A DNA stretch of 41,889 nt from the NCBI GenBank assembly GCA_017744495.1, contig JAGIBE010000155.1, positions 28,336 to 70,224 of the forward strand. Reading direction: 5' to 3'. Numbering within the stretch: position 1 is the stretch's first letter; the number at the start of each line of letters is the position of its first letter. This document shows positions 26,429 to 34,975 of this stretch, in pieces. This DNA is from Caulobacter sp. (GTDB lineage Bacteria; Pseudomonadota; Alphaproteobacteria; Caulobacterales; Caulobacteraceae). The notes beneath the pieces are model-generated. The model saw nothing but the letters and a program-made list of their open reading frames with translations. It was not told the DNA's origin and searched no databases. Made by a program: the position numbers and the translations under genes.

Positions 26429-27144
26429 TGTTCATCGACGCGCCGTCGCCGAACTTCGACGCGCGCAAGGCCGTGCCCGACTGTGTCATCCTGCACTACA
26501 CCGGCATGGAGACCGGCGAGGCGGCCCTGGCCCGCCTGTGCGATCCGGAGGCCAAGGTGTCGGCCCACTACCTGGTCGAGGAAGACGGCCGCGTCTTCCT
26601 CCTGGTGCCCGAGGAGCGCCGCGCCTGGCACGCCGGCGCCGCCTTCTGGAAAGGCGTCAAGGACATCAACTCAGCCTCGATCGGCATCGAGATCGTCAAT
26701 CCGGGCCACGAGTTCGGCTACCGTCCGTTCCCCGACGCCCAGATCGCCGCCGTCATCAACCTGCTGGCCGACATCCGCTCGCGCTGGACCATCGACGACG
26801 ATCGCATCCTGGGCCATTCCGACATCGCCCCCGGCCGCAAGATCGACCCGGGCGAGCTGTTCCCCTGGAAGCGCCTGGCCGAGGCCGGCCACGGCCTCTG
26901 GGTCGAGCCGCCGCCGTCGCCCGGCGCGCCGCTGGGCCGGGGCGAAGAGGGGACCGGCGTCTTCGCCCTCCAGGCCGGCCTGACCCGCCTGGGCTACAAC
27001 TGCGCGCCCTCGGGTCAGTACGACGAGTGGACCGAGACGGTCGTGGCCGCCTTCCAGCGACACTGGCTGCAGACTCGCTTCGACGGCATCGCCGACGGCG
27101 AGACCCGCGCGCGCCTGGTGGCTCTGCTGCGGGCGGCGGGCTGA
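26425..27144 (+). CDS. N-acetylmuramoyl-L-alanine amidase with peptidoglycan-binding domain (AmpD/AmiD-like)
   Basis: A 239-residue Amidase_2 protein. Zinc-ligand positions appear to be His24 (LHYTG), His131 (LGHSD) and Asp141 (KIDPG), with the catalytic Glu in IGIEI near residue 89. Residues about 170-235 form a PG_binding_1 domain (FALQAGLTRLGYNCAPSGQYDEWTETVVAAFQRH). It cleaves the bond between MurNAc and the stem peptide. No signal peptide was seen, so a cytoplasmic cell-wall recycling role like AmpD is more likely than a secreted one. It overlaps both neighbours. Confidence 0.92.
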   Translation: MMFIDAPSPNFDARKAVPDCVILHYTGMETGEAALARLCDPEAKVSAHYLVEEDGRVFLLVPEERRAWHAGAAFWKGVKDINSASIGIEIVNPGHEFGYRPFPDAQIAAVINLLADIRSRWTIDDDRILGHSDIAPGRKIDPGELFPWKRLAEAGHGLWVEPPPSPGAPLGRGEEGTGVFALQAGLTRLGYNCAPSGQYDEWTETVVAAFQRHWLQTRFDGIADGETRARLVALLRAAG

Positions 27145-27752
27145 TGCATCCGGCGAATGCGTTCCGCGTCGAAGACCGCGAAGCCTTGCTGACCTTCGTG
27201 CGTGAGCACGCGTTCGTGACCTTGGCGGCGGCCGTCGGCGGCCTGCCGCTCGTCGCCCAAGCCCCGGTCGTCGTGCGCGAGCTCGACTTCGGCGAGGTGG
27301 CGCTGGACTTCCACCTGTCGCGCGCCAACGCCTTGGCGATGCACCTGGTCCAGGGCTTCCGCGCCGTGGCCCTGGCGACCGGTCCGCATGCCTATGTCAG
27401 CCCTGACTGGTATGGAACGAACGACCAGGTGCCGACCTGGAACTACGTCTCCGTCGAAGCCGGGGGCGTGGTCGCCCCGCTCAGCGACGCCGAAACCCTG
27501 GCCCTGCTCGACGACCTCTCGGCCCAGGAAGAGGCGCGGCTTCTGCCCAAGAAGCCCTGGACGCGGGACAAGATGACCACCGCCCGCTTTGAAGGTCTGA
27601 TCCGCGGCATCGTCGGCTGCCGCCTAACGGTCGAGCGCCTGGAAGGCACGTTCAAGCTGGGCCAGAACAAGACCGCCGCCGAGCGTGCGGGCGTGATCGC
27701 GGCGCTGGGCGACGATCCGGTGGCGGAGCTGATGGGCAAGCTGAACGCTTGA
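27144..27752 (+). CDS. PaiB-like FMN-binding protein
   Basis: A 202-residue protein of the FMN-binding negative transcriptional regulator (PaiB) family. Blocks include ALLTFVREHAFVTLAAAVGGLPLVAQAPVVV, LDFHLSRANALAMHL, YVSPDWYGTNDQVPTWNYVSVEAGG and GIVGCRLTVERLEGTFKLGQNK, the last typical of PaiB. Despite the family name most members are split-barrel flavin proteins; DNA binding is not evident. The ATG overlaps the amidase stop (TGATG), giving a three-gene coupled set. RNase P RNA begins about 30 bases after the stop. Confidence 0.88.
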   Translation: MHPANAFRVEDREALLTFVREHAFVTLAAAVGGLPLVAQAPVVVRELDFGEVALDFHLSRANALAMHLVQGFRAVALATGPHAYVSPDWYGTNDQVPTWNYVSVEAGGVVAPLSDAETLALLDDLSAQEEARLLPKKPWTRDKMTTARFEGLIRGIVGCRLTVERLEGTFKLGQNKTAAERAGVIAALGDDPVAELMGKLNA

Positions 27753-27783
27753 CCCCGCGCCTCGCGAGCGTCACTTAGGCTCC

Positions 27784-28166
27784 GGACCAGATGGTCGGAC
27801 GGTCGCGGCGCTCTCGCAGCGTCGAGGAAAGTCCGGGCTCCACGGTGACAAGGCGGCGGGTAACGCCCGCCGGGAGCGATCCCAGGGATAGCGCCACAGA
27901 AAGCAAACCTCCTCCCCACGGGGCGGGAAGGGTGAAAGGGTGGGGTAAGAGCCCACCGCGGACCTGGCAACAGGGACGGCATGGCAAGCCCCGCCTGGAG
28001 CAAGACCGAATAGGGACCCCGCGTCGGCCTCGCGTCGGATAGGCCGTCACTGGCTGAGAGGGTCCGGGTAGGTCGCGAGAACCGTCCAGCAATGGGCGGT
28101 CCAGAGGAATGGCCGTCTCGCATCTTCGGATGTCAGACAGAACCCGGCTTACAGACCGTCTGGTCC
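27784..28166 (+). ncRNA. rnpB: RNase P RNA (rnpB)
   Basis: The catalytic RNA of RNase P, which trims tRNA 5' ends. The ends pair to form helix P1: GGACCAGA at 27784-27791 with TCTGGTCC at 28159-28166. Conserved blocks are GAGGAAAGTCCGGGCTCC near 27825, ACAGAAAGCAAACC and GGTAAGAGCCCACC in the middle, and ACAGAACCCGGCTTACAGACC (split in the source) near 28137. The length of about 383 bases fits a type A bacterial RNA. It lies between the paiB-like gene and mraZ, all on the plus strand. Confidence 0.95.
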
Positions 28167-28170
28167 ATTC

Positions 28171-28191
28171 GCCCTCCCGGTGCGGGAGGGC
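28171..28191 (+). terminator. Hairpin after RNase P RNA, possible terminator
   Basis: GCCCTCCCG pairs with CGGGAGGGC around a three-base loop, five bases beyond the end of helix P1. No T-run follows, so it may act as a 3' processing or stabilising stem instead of a classic terminator. Confidence 0.5.
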
Positions 28192-28302
28192 GCGCGAAAA
28201 TGGGATCGAGCCCCACTTTTCTCCGCATCGACCATAGCTGAGCCGCCCGATCCTTGTCCCGCAAGGCGCTGGACAGAGTCTAGCCGCGCTAATTCTTAAC
28301 AA

Positions 28303-28317
28303 GTTCCATGTATGTTC
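28303..28317 (+). promoter_or_regulatory. GTTC-N7-GTTC motif (LexA-box-like) upstream of mraZ
   Basis: GTTCCATGTATGTTC matches the alphaproteobacterial LexA consensus perfectly and has the same orientation as the dcw cluster. It lies 50 bases upstream of the best -35 element and about 170 bases before the mraZ start. One or so such match is expected by chance in a window this size, so it is a candidate only. Confidence 0.4.
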
Positions 28318-28329
28318 TGTGGATAGATT

Positions 28330-28356
28330 TTGTGGGTCTGTGAAAGACTCCCACAA
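28330..28356 (+). promoter_or_regulatory. Stem-loop with TTGTGGG/CCCACAA arms upstream of mraZ
   Basis: Arms TTGTGGG (28330-28336) and CCCACAA (28350-28356) enclose a TCT/AGA inner pairing with a short loop and a two-base bulge. It is upstream of the predicted promoter, so it is more likely an operator dyad than an RNA structure in the main transcript, unless an earlier promoter exists. Confidence 0.4.
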
Positions 28357-28366
28357 CACCTTGGTT

Positions 28367-28391
28367 TTGACGGCTAAACGGCCGCTAGTGT
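28367..28391 (+). promoter_or_regulatory. Candidate housekeeping promoter of the dcw cluster
   Basis: TTGACGG at 28367-28373 followed after 10 bases by GCTAGTGT at 28384-28391 fits the Caulobacter housekeeping consensus (TTGACGS, 10-14 bases, GCTANAWC) in the -35 and in the GCTA half of the -10. The predicted transcription start falls near 28397-28402, inside the MraZ boxes. Confidence 0.55.
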
Positions 28392-28399
28392 CATTGTGT

Positions 28400-28423
28400 C
28401 CCAATCAATCCCATGTTAACCCA
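28400..28423 (-). promoter_or_regulatory. MraZ box: three 10-bp-spaced TGGG repeats
   Basis: CCCA occurs at 28400, 28410 and 28420, so the minus strand reads TGGG-N6-TGGG-N6-TGGG. This is the TGGGN direct-repeat pattern with 5-bp spacers reported for the E. coli MraZ operator. Placement at the predicted start site and 60 bases before mraZ supports autorepression of the cluster. Confidence 0.7.
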
Positions 28424-28483
28424 TCTTCCGCCGGAGCGATCGTGGCAGGGCGTCCGGCGGCGGGCTTAACCAGGGGTAGTGGG

Positions 28484-28951
28484 GTGTTCCTCTCGACGTT
28501 CGAGAAGCAGTTGGACAGCAAGCGGCGCATCGTCGTGCCGCAGGACTTCCGTGCCGCGCTCTCGGGCCCCTTCGACGGCGTCTTCTGCTTCCCCTCCATC
28601 GAGGCTGACTGCCTGGAAGCCGGCGGCAAGAGCCTGTTCGACCGTTACCAGGGCGTGATCGACGAGCTGCCGTTCGGCGATCCGCTGCGCTCGGCGCTGG
28701 AGACCAGCGTCCTGGGCGGCATGGCGCGGCTGTCGTTCGACACCGCCGGCCGCATCACCTTGCCCGACACCCTGTGCGAGATGTTCGGCCTGACCGACTG
28801 GGTGGCGGTGGTTGGCCTAGGCGAGCGGTTCCAGATCTGGTCGCGCGAGGCTTTCCAAGCTCACCGCGCCTCCCAGCGCGAACTGGCCCGCGAGGGCCTG
28901 GCCGCGATGCGCGCCCAGCAGCGGGTCGCCAAGATCGGGGGCGCGGCGTGA
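28484..28951 (+). CDS. mraZ: Transcriptional regulator MraZ
   Basis: A 155-residue DNA-binding protein with two AbrB-like MraZ domains. Each holds a DxxxR motif: DSKRR in [18 protein letters not shown] and DTAGR in [15 protein letters not shown]. MraZ forms rings that bind repeated boxes at its own promoter and controls the dcw cluster. The start is the GTG before [10 protein letters not shown], with AGGGG seven bases upstream; longer readings run through the promoter. Its stop overlaps the GTG of rsmH (GTGA). First gene of the dcw operon. Confidence 0.93.
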   Translation: MFLSTFEKQLDSKRRIVVPQDFRAALSGPFDGVFCFPSIEADCLEAGGKSLFDRYQGVIDELPFGDPLRSALETSVLGGMARLSFDTAGRITLPDTLCEMFGLTDWVAVVGLGERFQIWSREAFQAHRASQRELAREGLAAMRAQQRVAKIGGAA

Positions 28952-29922
28952 GTGACCTCGACGCTCAGGTGGCCGACGGCGCGCCGCACCTCTCGGTCCT
29001 GCTGGGCGAGGTGATCGAGGCCCTGGCCTCGGGCCCCGGCGACACGATCGTGGACGGCACCTTCGGAGCCGGCGGCTACACCCGCGCCATCCTGGCGACG
29101 GGCGCTTCGGTCATCGCCTTCGACCGCGATCCCAGCGTCCAGAGGTTCGCCGGACCGATTAAGGCTTCGTTCAGCGCGACGGATGGTCGCTTTCGGCTGA
29201 TTCAGGACCGCTTTTCGCAAATCACGGCGTATCTGGATGACGCGTCGGTCGACGGCGTCACCCTGGATCTCGGCGTTTCCTCCATGCAGCTCGACGAGGC
29301 TGAGCGCGGCTTTTCGTTCATGCGCGACGGTCCCCTGGACATGCGCATGGGCGCGGACGGTCCCACGGCCGCCGACCTGGTCAACACGCTGGACCAGACC
29401 GAACTGGCCCGTATCCTCTACGTCTACGGCGAGGAGCACGCCTCGCGCCGCATCGCCAGCTTCATCGTCAAGCGCCGGGCCGAGCAGCCGTTCAGCCGCA
29501 CCCTGGACCTAGCCGCGGTGATCGAGCGCGCCCTGGGCGGCCGCAAGGGAGCCAAGGTCCATCCCGCCACCCGTTCGTTCCAGGGGCTGCGCATCGCGGT
29601 CAACGCCGAGCTTGAGGAACTGGAAGCCGGCCTGCTGGCCGCCGAGCGCGTTCTGAAGCCGGGCGGCCGCTTGGCGGTGGTCACCTTCCACTCGCTGGAA
29701 GACCGTATCGTGAAAAATTTCCTGACCGAACGGGCCGGCAAGGCGCCGGGGGGGTCGCGCCACGCGCCCCCGGTCGAGAAGGGCGCTCCGGCCAGCTTCC
29801 AGCTGACTTCTTCCAAGGCCATCGCGCCGGGCGAGGCCGAACTGGCCGTCAATCCGCGCGCCCGCTCGTCCAAGCTGCGCGCCGCCGTGCGCACGACGGC
29901 TCCGGTCTGGAGCGTGGCATGA
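28948..29922 (+). CDS. rsmH: 16S rRNA (cytosine-1402-N4)-methyltransferase RsmH
   Basis: A 324-residue SAM-dependent methyltransferase (formerly MraW) that methylates C1402 of 16S rRNA in the ribosomal P site. SAM-binding motif [16 protein letters not shown], acidic ribose contact IAFDRDPS, motif [19 protein letters not shown], then PLDMRMG and the C-terminal [16 protein letters not shown]. The start is the GTG at 28948 overlapping the mraZ stop; the frame is open further upstream but inside mraZ. Its stop overlaps the ATG of ftsL by four bases. Confidence 0.96.
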   Translation: MSDLDAQVADGAPHLSVLLGEVIEALASGPGDTIVDGTFGAGGYTRAILATGASVIAFDRDPSVQRFAGPIKASFSATDGRFRLIQDRFSQITAYLDDASVDGVTLDLGVSSMQLDEAERGFSFMRDGPLDMRMGADGPTAADLVNTLDQTELARILYVYGEEHASRRIASFIVKRRAEQPFSRTLDLAAVIERALGGRKGAKVHPATRSFQGLRIAVNAELEELEAGLLAAERVLKPGGRLAVVTFHSLEDRIVKNFLTERAGKAPGGSRHAPPVEKGAPASFQLTSSKAIAPGEAELAVNPRARSSKLRAAVRTTAPVWSVA

Positions 29923-30386
29923 GCCTCTCCAGCATCTTCGACCGCCGCGTGCGGGGCTTCCGGGTGGTGGAGGTGGTCTGCCTGACCATCCTCCTGGTTC
30001 TGGTGCTGGGCGTCTATCTGGCCAAGACCTTCGCCGGTCGCGAGCGGGCCGAGATCGCCTCGGTCGAGCAGCAGATCGAGGACGAGAAGATCCGCGTCCG
30101 CCTGCTCAAGGCCGAGGTCGCCTATCTGGAACAGCCGCGCCGCATCGAGATGATGGCCCAGCAGCTGGGCTTGGCGCCGATCAGCCCCGAGCACGAGACC
30201 ACCGAGGACGCTCTGATCGACGTGGCGCGCCACGCCCCGGTCGCCCACGCCCCGGCTTCGCCGACGGCGGCGGCCAACGACGAAGCCGCGGCCTCCGAGG
30301 CGCCGGAGTCGTCGGCCGACGACTATCCGGCGCCGGAGCAGGCGGGGCAGCCCGCCGGCCAGCCCTCCGGGGAGGGGCCGCGATGA
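29919..30386 (+). CDS. ftsL: Cell division protein FtsL
   Basis: A 155-residue bitopic inner-membrane protein. A short cytoplasmic N-terminus is followed by one membrane helix (about residues 17-37, [20 protein letters not shown]) and a periplasmic coiled coil ([43 protein letters not shown]). FtsL forms the FtsQLB complex that activates FtsWI at the septum. The C-terminal third is a long Ala/Pro/Glu-rich tail, beyond the length of E. coli FtsL. ATGA overlaps join it to rsmH and ftsI. Identification rests on position and layout as FtsL sequences diverge strongly. Confidence 0.9.
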   Translation: MSLSSIFDRRVRGFRVVEVVCLTILLVLVLGVYLAKTFAGRERAEIASVEQQIEDEKIRVRLLKAEVAYLEQPRRIEMMAQQLGLAPISPEHETTEDALIDVARHAPVAHAPASPTAAANDEAAASEAPESSADDYPAPEQAGQPAGQPSGEGPR

Positions 30387-32140
30387 GCTTGGCTAATCTC
30401 GCCCCCGGCGGTGCGCCCGCGGCCTGGCGCTGGCTGATCGAACGGGTCTGGCGGCTGGAGCACGCCTTCGAGCGCTCGCGCGCCGCCGCCAGACCCGAAG
30501 ACGACACCCGCATCCGCATCTTCTTCGTCATGGCCATCTTCGGCCTGGCCTTCACCGTTCTAGCCCTGGGCGCGACCTGGGCGGCGGTGTTCTCGAAGGT
30601 CGGCGGCAACGGCTACCTGGCCTCGACCGATGGGGCGCGCGGCGATCTGGTCGACCGCAACGGCCAACTGCTGGCCGTCGACCTGACCCACTACGCGCTC
30701 TACATCAATCCCAAGGACGTCTGGGACGCCAAGGCTACGCGCCAGGCTCTGCACAAGGCCTTGCCGCAGGTCCCGCTCGAGCGCCTGGACAAGGCGGTGT
30801 TCTCGGACCGCCGCGGCTTCGTGGTCGGCGGCATGACCCCGGCCGAGAAGGACGCGATCTTCGACCTGGGCCTGCCGGGCGTGGAGTTCGAGGAGCAGGC
30901 CGCCCGGGTCTATCCACTGGGCGCCAGCGCCGCCCACTTCATCGGCTTCGTCGACAAGGGGGGCAAAGGCCTATCCGGCGCCGAGAAGGCCCTGGACAAG
31001 TCGGTGCGCGAGGCCGCCGCCAAGGGGCCGGACGGCGCGATCCCGCTGTCGATCGACCTGCGCGTCCAGGCCGCTCTGGAGGATGAGGTCCGCAAGGCCG
31101 CCATCGAGTTCCAGGCCAAGGACGCCGTCGGCATCGTCACCAACGTCCACACCGGCGAGATCCTGGGTCTGGTCAGCTTCCCCGACTACGACCCCAACCA
31201 GCTGAACCAGGCGTCCAGCGAGCAGATGACCAACCACGCCGCGGCGACGGTCTACGAGATGGGTTCGACCTTCAAAGCGTTCACCGTGGCCATCGGCCTG
31301 GACACCGGAGCGGCGACCCCGGCCTCGACCTTCGACGCCCGCGAGCCGTTCAAGCTGGGCTACCGGACGATCCACGACTTCCACGCGGCCAAGAAGATCC
31401 TGACCTTGGTCGAGGTTTTCCAGCACTCGTCCAACATCGGCACCGCCATCCTGGCCGAGCGGATCGGCGGCGAGCGCCTGAGCCGCTACTTCACCGCCCT
31501 AGGCCTGACCAAGCCGGCCAAGGTGGAGCTGCTGGAGTCGGCCCGGCCGTTGACGCCGAAGAAGTGGGACGACGACGCGGTGGCCTCCACCTCGTTCGGC
31601 CACGGCATCAACGTCTCGCCGCTGGCCCTGGCCCAGGCCATGGGCGCGCTGCTGAACGGCGGCACGCTGCAGCCCCTGACCATCCACAAGATGCCGCAGG
31701 GCGTGCGTCCGGAAGGTCCGCGCGCGGTGTCGGAGGAGACCTCGCAGGAGATGCTGCGGATCATGCGCGCCAACGTCACCGGCGGCAGCGGCAAGTCGGC
31801 CAACATCCCGGGCCTGTCGGTGGGCGGTAAGACCGGCACTGGCGAGAAGTACGATCCGGCCATTCGGGGCTATAACCACCAGCGCCAGGTCTCGTCGTTC
31901 GCCGCCGTCTTCCCGACGGAAGGTCCGATCGAGGCCGACCGTTATTTCGTGCTGGTGCTGCTGGACGAACCCAAGGGCAACGCTAGAACGCATGGCTTCT
32001 CGACCGGCGGCTGGGTGTCGGCGCCGGCCGCGGGCCGCGTGATCGACCGCATCGCGCCGTTCCTGGGCGTCAAGCGCCAGAGCGACATCTTCACCGTGGC
32101 CAACCAGCAGCCGCAAGCCGCTTCGGAGGCGGGACTTTGA
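30383..32140 (+). CDS. ftsI: Septal peptidoglycan transpeptidase FtsI (PBP3)
   Basis: A 585-residue class B penicillin-binding protein that crosslinks peptidoglycan at the septum. An N-terminal membrane helix (about residues 45-70) is followed by the dimerisation domain (YLASTDGARGDLVDRNGQLLAVDL). The transpeptidase domain has the active Ser295 in STFK, SSN at 349-351 and KTG from Lys483. Works with FtsW, encoded downstream, and the FtsQLB complex. ATG overlaps the ftsL stop, and its own stop overlaps the TTG of murE. Confidence 0.97.
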   Translation: MSLANLAPGGAPAAWRWLIERVWRLEHAFERSRAAARPEDDTRIRIFFVMAIFGLAFTVLALGATWAAVFSKVGGNGYLASTDGARGDLVDRNGQLLAVDLTHYALYINPKDVWDAKATRQALHKALPQVPLERLDKAVFSDRRGFVVGGMTPAEKDAIFDLGLPGVEFEEQAARVYPLGASAAHFIGFVDKGGKGLSGAEKALDKSVREAAAKGPDGAIPLSIDLRVQAALEDEVRKAAIEFQAKDAVGIVTNVHTGEILGLVSFPDYDPNQLNQASSEQMTNHAAATVYEMGSTFKAFTVAIGLDTGAATPASTFDAREPFKLGYRTIHDFHAAKKILTLVEVFQHSSNIGTAILAERIGGERLSRYFTALGLTKPAKVELLESARPLTPKKWDDDAVASTSFGHGINVSPLALAQAMGALLNGGTLQPLTIHKMPQGVRPEGPRAVSEETSQEMLRIMRANVTGGSGKSANIPGLSVGGKTGTGEKYDPAIRGYNHQRQVSSFAAVFPTEGPIEADRYFVLVLLDEPKGNARTHGFSTGGWVSAPAAGRVIDRIAPFLGVKRQSDIFTVANQQPQAASEAGL

Positions 32141-33594
32141 GCAAGACCCTTTCACAGATCCTGAACCGGCCGTGCGACGTCGATCCAGTGATCACCGGGG
32201 TCACCGCCGACAGCCGCAAGGTGCGTGAAGGGTTCCTGTTCGCGGCCCTGCCGGGCAGCAAGGTCGACGGGCGGGACTTCATCCCGGGCGCGATCGCCTC
32301 AGGCGCGGTCGCCGTGCTGGCCCCGGACGACGTGACGGGCCTGTCGGTTCCCGTGATCCACGCCGGCGACCTGCGCCGCGCCTACGCCCTGGCCGCCGCC
32401 CAGTTCTGGGCGGAGCAGCCGGAGACTTGCATCGCGGTGACCGGCACCAACGGCAAGACCTCGGTCGCCGGTTTCACCCGCCAGATCTACGCCCGATTGG
32501 GCCGCAAGGCCGCCAGCATGGGCACCCTGGGCGTGGTGGTCAGCGAGGCGGGCAAGCCCGACCTGCAACTGACCCCGCCGGGCCTGACCACGCCCGACGC
32601 CGCCGACGTCGCCGAGATGATGGCCAAGCTGGCGCAGATGGGCGTCACCCACCTGGCGGTCGAGGCCTCGTCGCACGGCATCGACCAGCGCCGTCTGGAC
32701 GGCGTGCGCCTGGCCGCCGCCGGCTTCACCAACTTCACCCAGGACCATCTGGACTACCACGGCACCATGGGCTGCTACCGCGCGGCCAAGCTGCGGCTGT
32801 TCGAGACCCTGCTGCCGCGTGGCCGCACCGCCGTGCTCAACGCCGACAGCGACGCCTTCCCGGCCTTCGCCTCGACCGCCGTCACCCCGGGCCAGACCAT
32901 CCTGTCGGTCGGCTACGAAGGGCAGGGGCTGAAGCTGGTCGAGCGCACCCCGGTGCCCCAGGGCCAGCGCCTGAAGATCGCCGCCGGCGAGCGGGTGTTC
33001 GACATCCTGCTGCCGCTGGCCGGCGACTTTCAGGCCTCGAACGTGTTGGTCGCGGCGGGCCTGGTCCTGTCCACCGGCGAGGACCTGGACGCCACCATCG
33101 CGGCCCTGGAGCACCTGGAAGGCGCGGCCGGCCGGCTGCAGCGCGTCGGAACCGGCGCCAAGGGCGGCGAGGCCTATGTCGATTACGCGCATACCCCCGA
33201 CGGTCTGGAGACAGTGCTGGCGGCTCTACGACCCCACACTCGCGGCAAGCTGATCGTGGTGTTCGGGGCCGGCGGCGACCGCGACCGGGGCAAGCGTCCG
33301 CTGATGGGCGAGATCGCCGCGCGCCTCGCCGACGTGGCCATCGTCACCGACGACAATCCCCGCTCCGAAGAGCCGGCCTCGATCCGCGCCGCCATCCTGG
33401 CCGCCGCGCCGGGCGCCAAGGAGTACGGCGATCGCCGCGAGGCCATCCGGGCCGGCGCGGCCTTGCTGGCCGACGGCGACGTTCTGGTGGTGGCCGGCAA
33501 GGGCCACGAGCAGGGCCAACTGGTGGCCGGCGTCGTGCATCCGTTCGACGACGTGACCGAGACCGCTCAGGCGCTGGAGCTGGCTCATGTCTAA
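32137..33594 (+). CDS. murE: UDP-MurNAc-L-Ala-D-Glu:meso-diaminopimelate ligase MurE
   Basis: A 485-residue cytoplasmic ATP-dependent ligase adding the third residue of the stem peptide. The ATP loop is [13 protein letters not shown] and the carbamylated-Lys region is present. The DDNPRSEEP motif specifies meso-diaminopimelate rather than lysine. The start is a TTG overlapping the ftsI stop (TTGA), giving MSKTLSQIL; no better ATG exists. Coupled translation with ftsI is likely. The stop overlaps murF by eight bases. Confidence 0.97.
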   Translation: MSKTLSQILNRPCDVDPVITGVTADSRKVREGFLFAALPGSKVDGRDFIPGAIASGAVAVLAPDDVTGLSVPVIHAGDLRRAYALAAAQFWAEQPETCIAVTGTNGKTSVAGFTRQIYARLGRKAASMGTLGVVVSEAGKPDLQLTPPGLTTPDAADVAEMMAKLAQMGVTHLAVEASSHGIDQRRLDGVRLAAAGFTNFTQDHLDYHGTMGCYRAAKLRLFETLLPRGRTAVLNADSDAFPAFASTAVTPGQTILSVGYEGQGLKLVERTPVPQGQRLKIAAGERVFDILLPLAGDFQASNVLVAAGLVLSTGEDLDATIAALEHLEGAAGRLQRVGTGAKGGEAYVDYAHTPDGLETVLAALRPHTRGKLIVVFGAGGDRDRGKRPLMGEIAARLADVAIVTDDNPRSEEPASIRAAILAAAPGAKEYGDRREAIRAGAALLADGDVLVVAGKGHEQGQLVAGVVHPFDDVTETAQALELAHV

Positions 33595-34975
33595 CGCGCT
33601 CTGGACCGCCGACGAGATCGCCGCCGCCACGGGCGGCCAGGTGCTGGGCGAGTTCGAGGCCACCGGCGTCTCGATCGACAGCCGCAGCATCGAGCCGGGC
33701 GACCTGTTCGTGGCGCTCACCGGCGTCCGCGACGGCCACGAGTTCGTCGTCCAGGCCGCCGACAAGGGCGCGGCCGGGGCGCTGATCTCCAAGCCCGTCG
33801 CCGTTCCCGCCGTGCTGGTCGAGGACACCTTCCGGGGGCTGGAGCGCCTGGGCGTCGCCGCCCGCGAGCGCGCGCCTCAGACCCGTCGCGGGGCCGTGAC
33901 CGGCTCGGTCGGCAAGACCAGTGTCACTCGCGCCGTCGAGGCGGGCCTGCGCCGGGCGGGCAAGGCTCACGCCTCGGTCAAGTCGTACAACAACCACATC
34001 GGCGTACCCCTGACCCTGGCCCGCATGCCGCGCGACACCCAGCGGGCGGTGTTCGAGGTCGGCATGAATCACGCCGACGAGATCGTGCCGCTGTCGAACT
34101 TCATCCGGCCGCACGCGGTGGCGATCACCACCGTCGGTCCCGTCCACCTGGAGAACTTCGCCGACGGCGAGGAGGGCGTGGCCCGGGCCAAGGCCGAGAT
34201 CTTCGCCGGCCTGGAGCCCAACGGGGTGGCGGTGCTGAACGCCGACAATCCCTGGTTCCCGCTGCTGAAGGCCGAGGCCGAGAAGGCCGGCGCCCAGGTC
34301 TGGAGCTTCGGCACGGGCGAGGGCGTCACCGCTCAGCTGACCGTGTTCGCCGCCGGCGCGCACGGCGCCCAGATCACCGCCGTCATCCATGGCGAGACGA
34401 TCCACTTCCCGATCCTGCAGACCGGCGTGCATTGGGGCCTGAACAGCCTGTGCGTCCTGCTGATGCTGGAGGCCCTGGACGTCGACCGCGAGACCGCCCT
34501 GGCGGCCCTGGCCGAGTTCGAGCCGATCGAGGGCCGCGGCGCCGAGCGGACGATCCACGTGCCCGGCGGGACTTTCACCCTGGTCGACGAGAGCTACAAC
34601 GCCAACCCGGTCTCGATGCAGGCGGCCCTGGCCACCCTGGGCGCGCGCAAGGTGGCCGGCCGGCGAATCGTGGCCCTGACCGACATGCTGGAGCTGGGGC
34701 CGCAGAGCGCCCGCTTCCACGGCGACCTGGCCACGCCGATCGCCGCCGCCGACATCGATCTGGTGTTTTGCGCCGGTCCGTTAATGAAATCTTTATGGGA
34801 AGCGCTTCCGCCGACTCGGCGAGGCGCGTACGCCCAGAGCGCCGCAGAGCTTGCGCCCCAGGTCGCCTCGGCGATGCGGGCGGGGGACGTGGTGATGGTG
34901 AAGGGATCGAACGGATCCAAGGCTGGGGCCGTGGCCGCCGCCTTGGGCGCGCTCGACCTGGCAGGACAGGGCTGA
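33587..34975 (+). CDS. murF: UDP-MurNAc-tripeptide:D-alanyl-D-alanine ligase MurF
   Basis: A 462-residue ligase that adds D-Ala-D-Ala to finish the UDP-MurNAc pentapeptide. N-terminal domain [42 protein letters not shown] loop [13 protein letters not shown], with the GSVGKT form often seen in alphaproteobacteria; later [16 protein letters not shown] and [11 protein letters not shown]. It overlaps the 3' end of murE and the 5' end of mraY, so expression is linked. Cytoplasmic enzyme. Confidence 0.97.
   Translation: MSNALWTADEIAAATGGQVLGEFEATGVSIDSRSIEPGDLFVALTGVRDGHEFVVQAADKGAAGALISKPVAVPAVLVEDTFRGLERLGVAARERAPQTRRGAVTGSVGKTSVTRAVEAGLRRAGKAHASVKSYNNHIGVPLTLARMPRDTQRAVFEVGMNHADEIVPLSNFIRPHAVAITTVGPVHLENFADGEEGVARAKAEIFAGLEPNGVAVLNADNPWFPLLKAEAEKAGAQVWSFGTGEGVTAQLTVFAAGAHGAQITAVIHGETIHFPILQTGVHWGLNSLCVLLMLEALDVDRETALAALAEFEPIEGRGAERTIHVPGGTFTLVDESYNANPVSMQAALATLGARKVAGRRIVALTDMLELGPQSARFHGDLATPIAAADIDLVFCAGPLMKSLWEALPPTRRGAYAQSAAELAPQVASAMRAGDVVMVKGSNGSKAGAVAAALGALDLAGQG

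Larger units (their letters stand above)
28167..28483. other. 317-bp leader between rnpB and mraZ
   Basis: A non-coding stretch that holds, in order: the rnpB hairpin, an SOS-like motif (28303), a stem-loop (28330-28356), a Caulobacter-type promoter (28367) and the MraZ boxes (28400). It is more AT-rich than the coding regions. No gene was seen; an in-frame extension of mraZ to 28319 runs through these elements and is rejected. Confidence 0.7.

Noticed and set aside
27775..28404. Open frames on both strands over 27.8-28.4 kb
   Set aside because: They overlap the RNase P RNA, whose conserved blocks and P1 helix explain the sequence.
28319..28483. A longer MraZ from an upstream ATG
   Set aside because: It would translate the promoter and MraZ boxes; the conserved start [10 protein letters not shown] follows a GTG with a good ribosome-binding site.
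33587..34975. MurF ATP loop GSVGKT as an unusual variant
   Set aside because: I recall this form in other alphaproteobacterial MurF proteins, so it is not novel.
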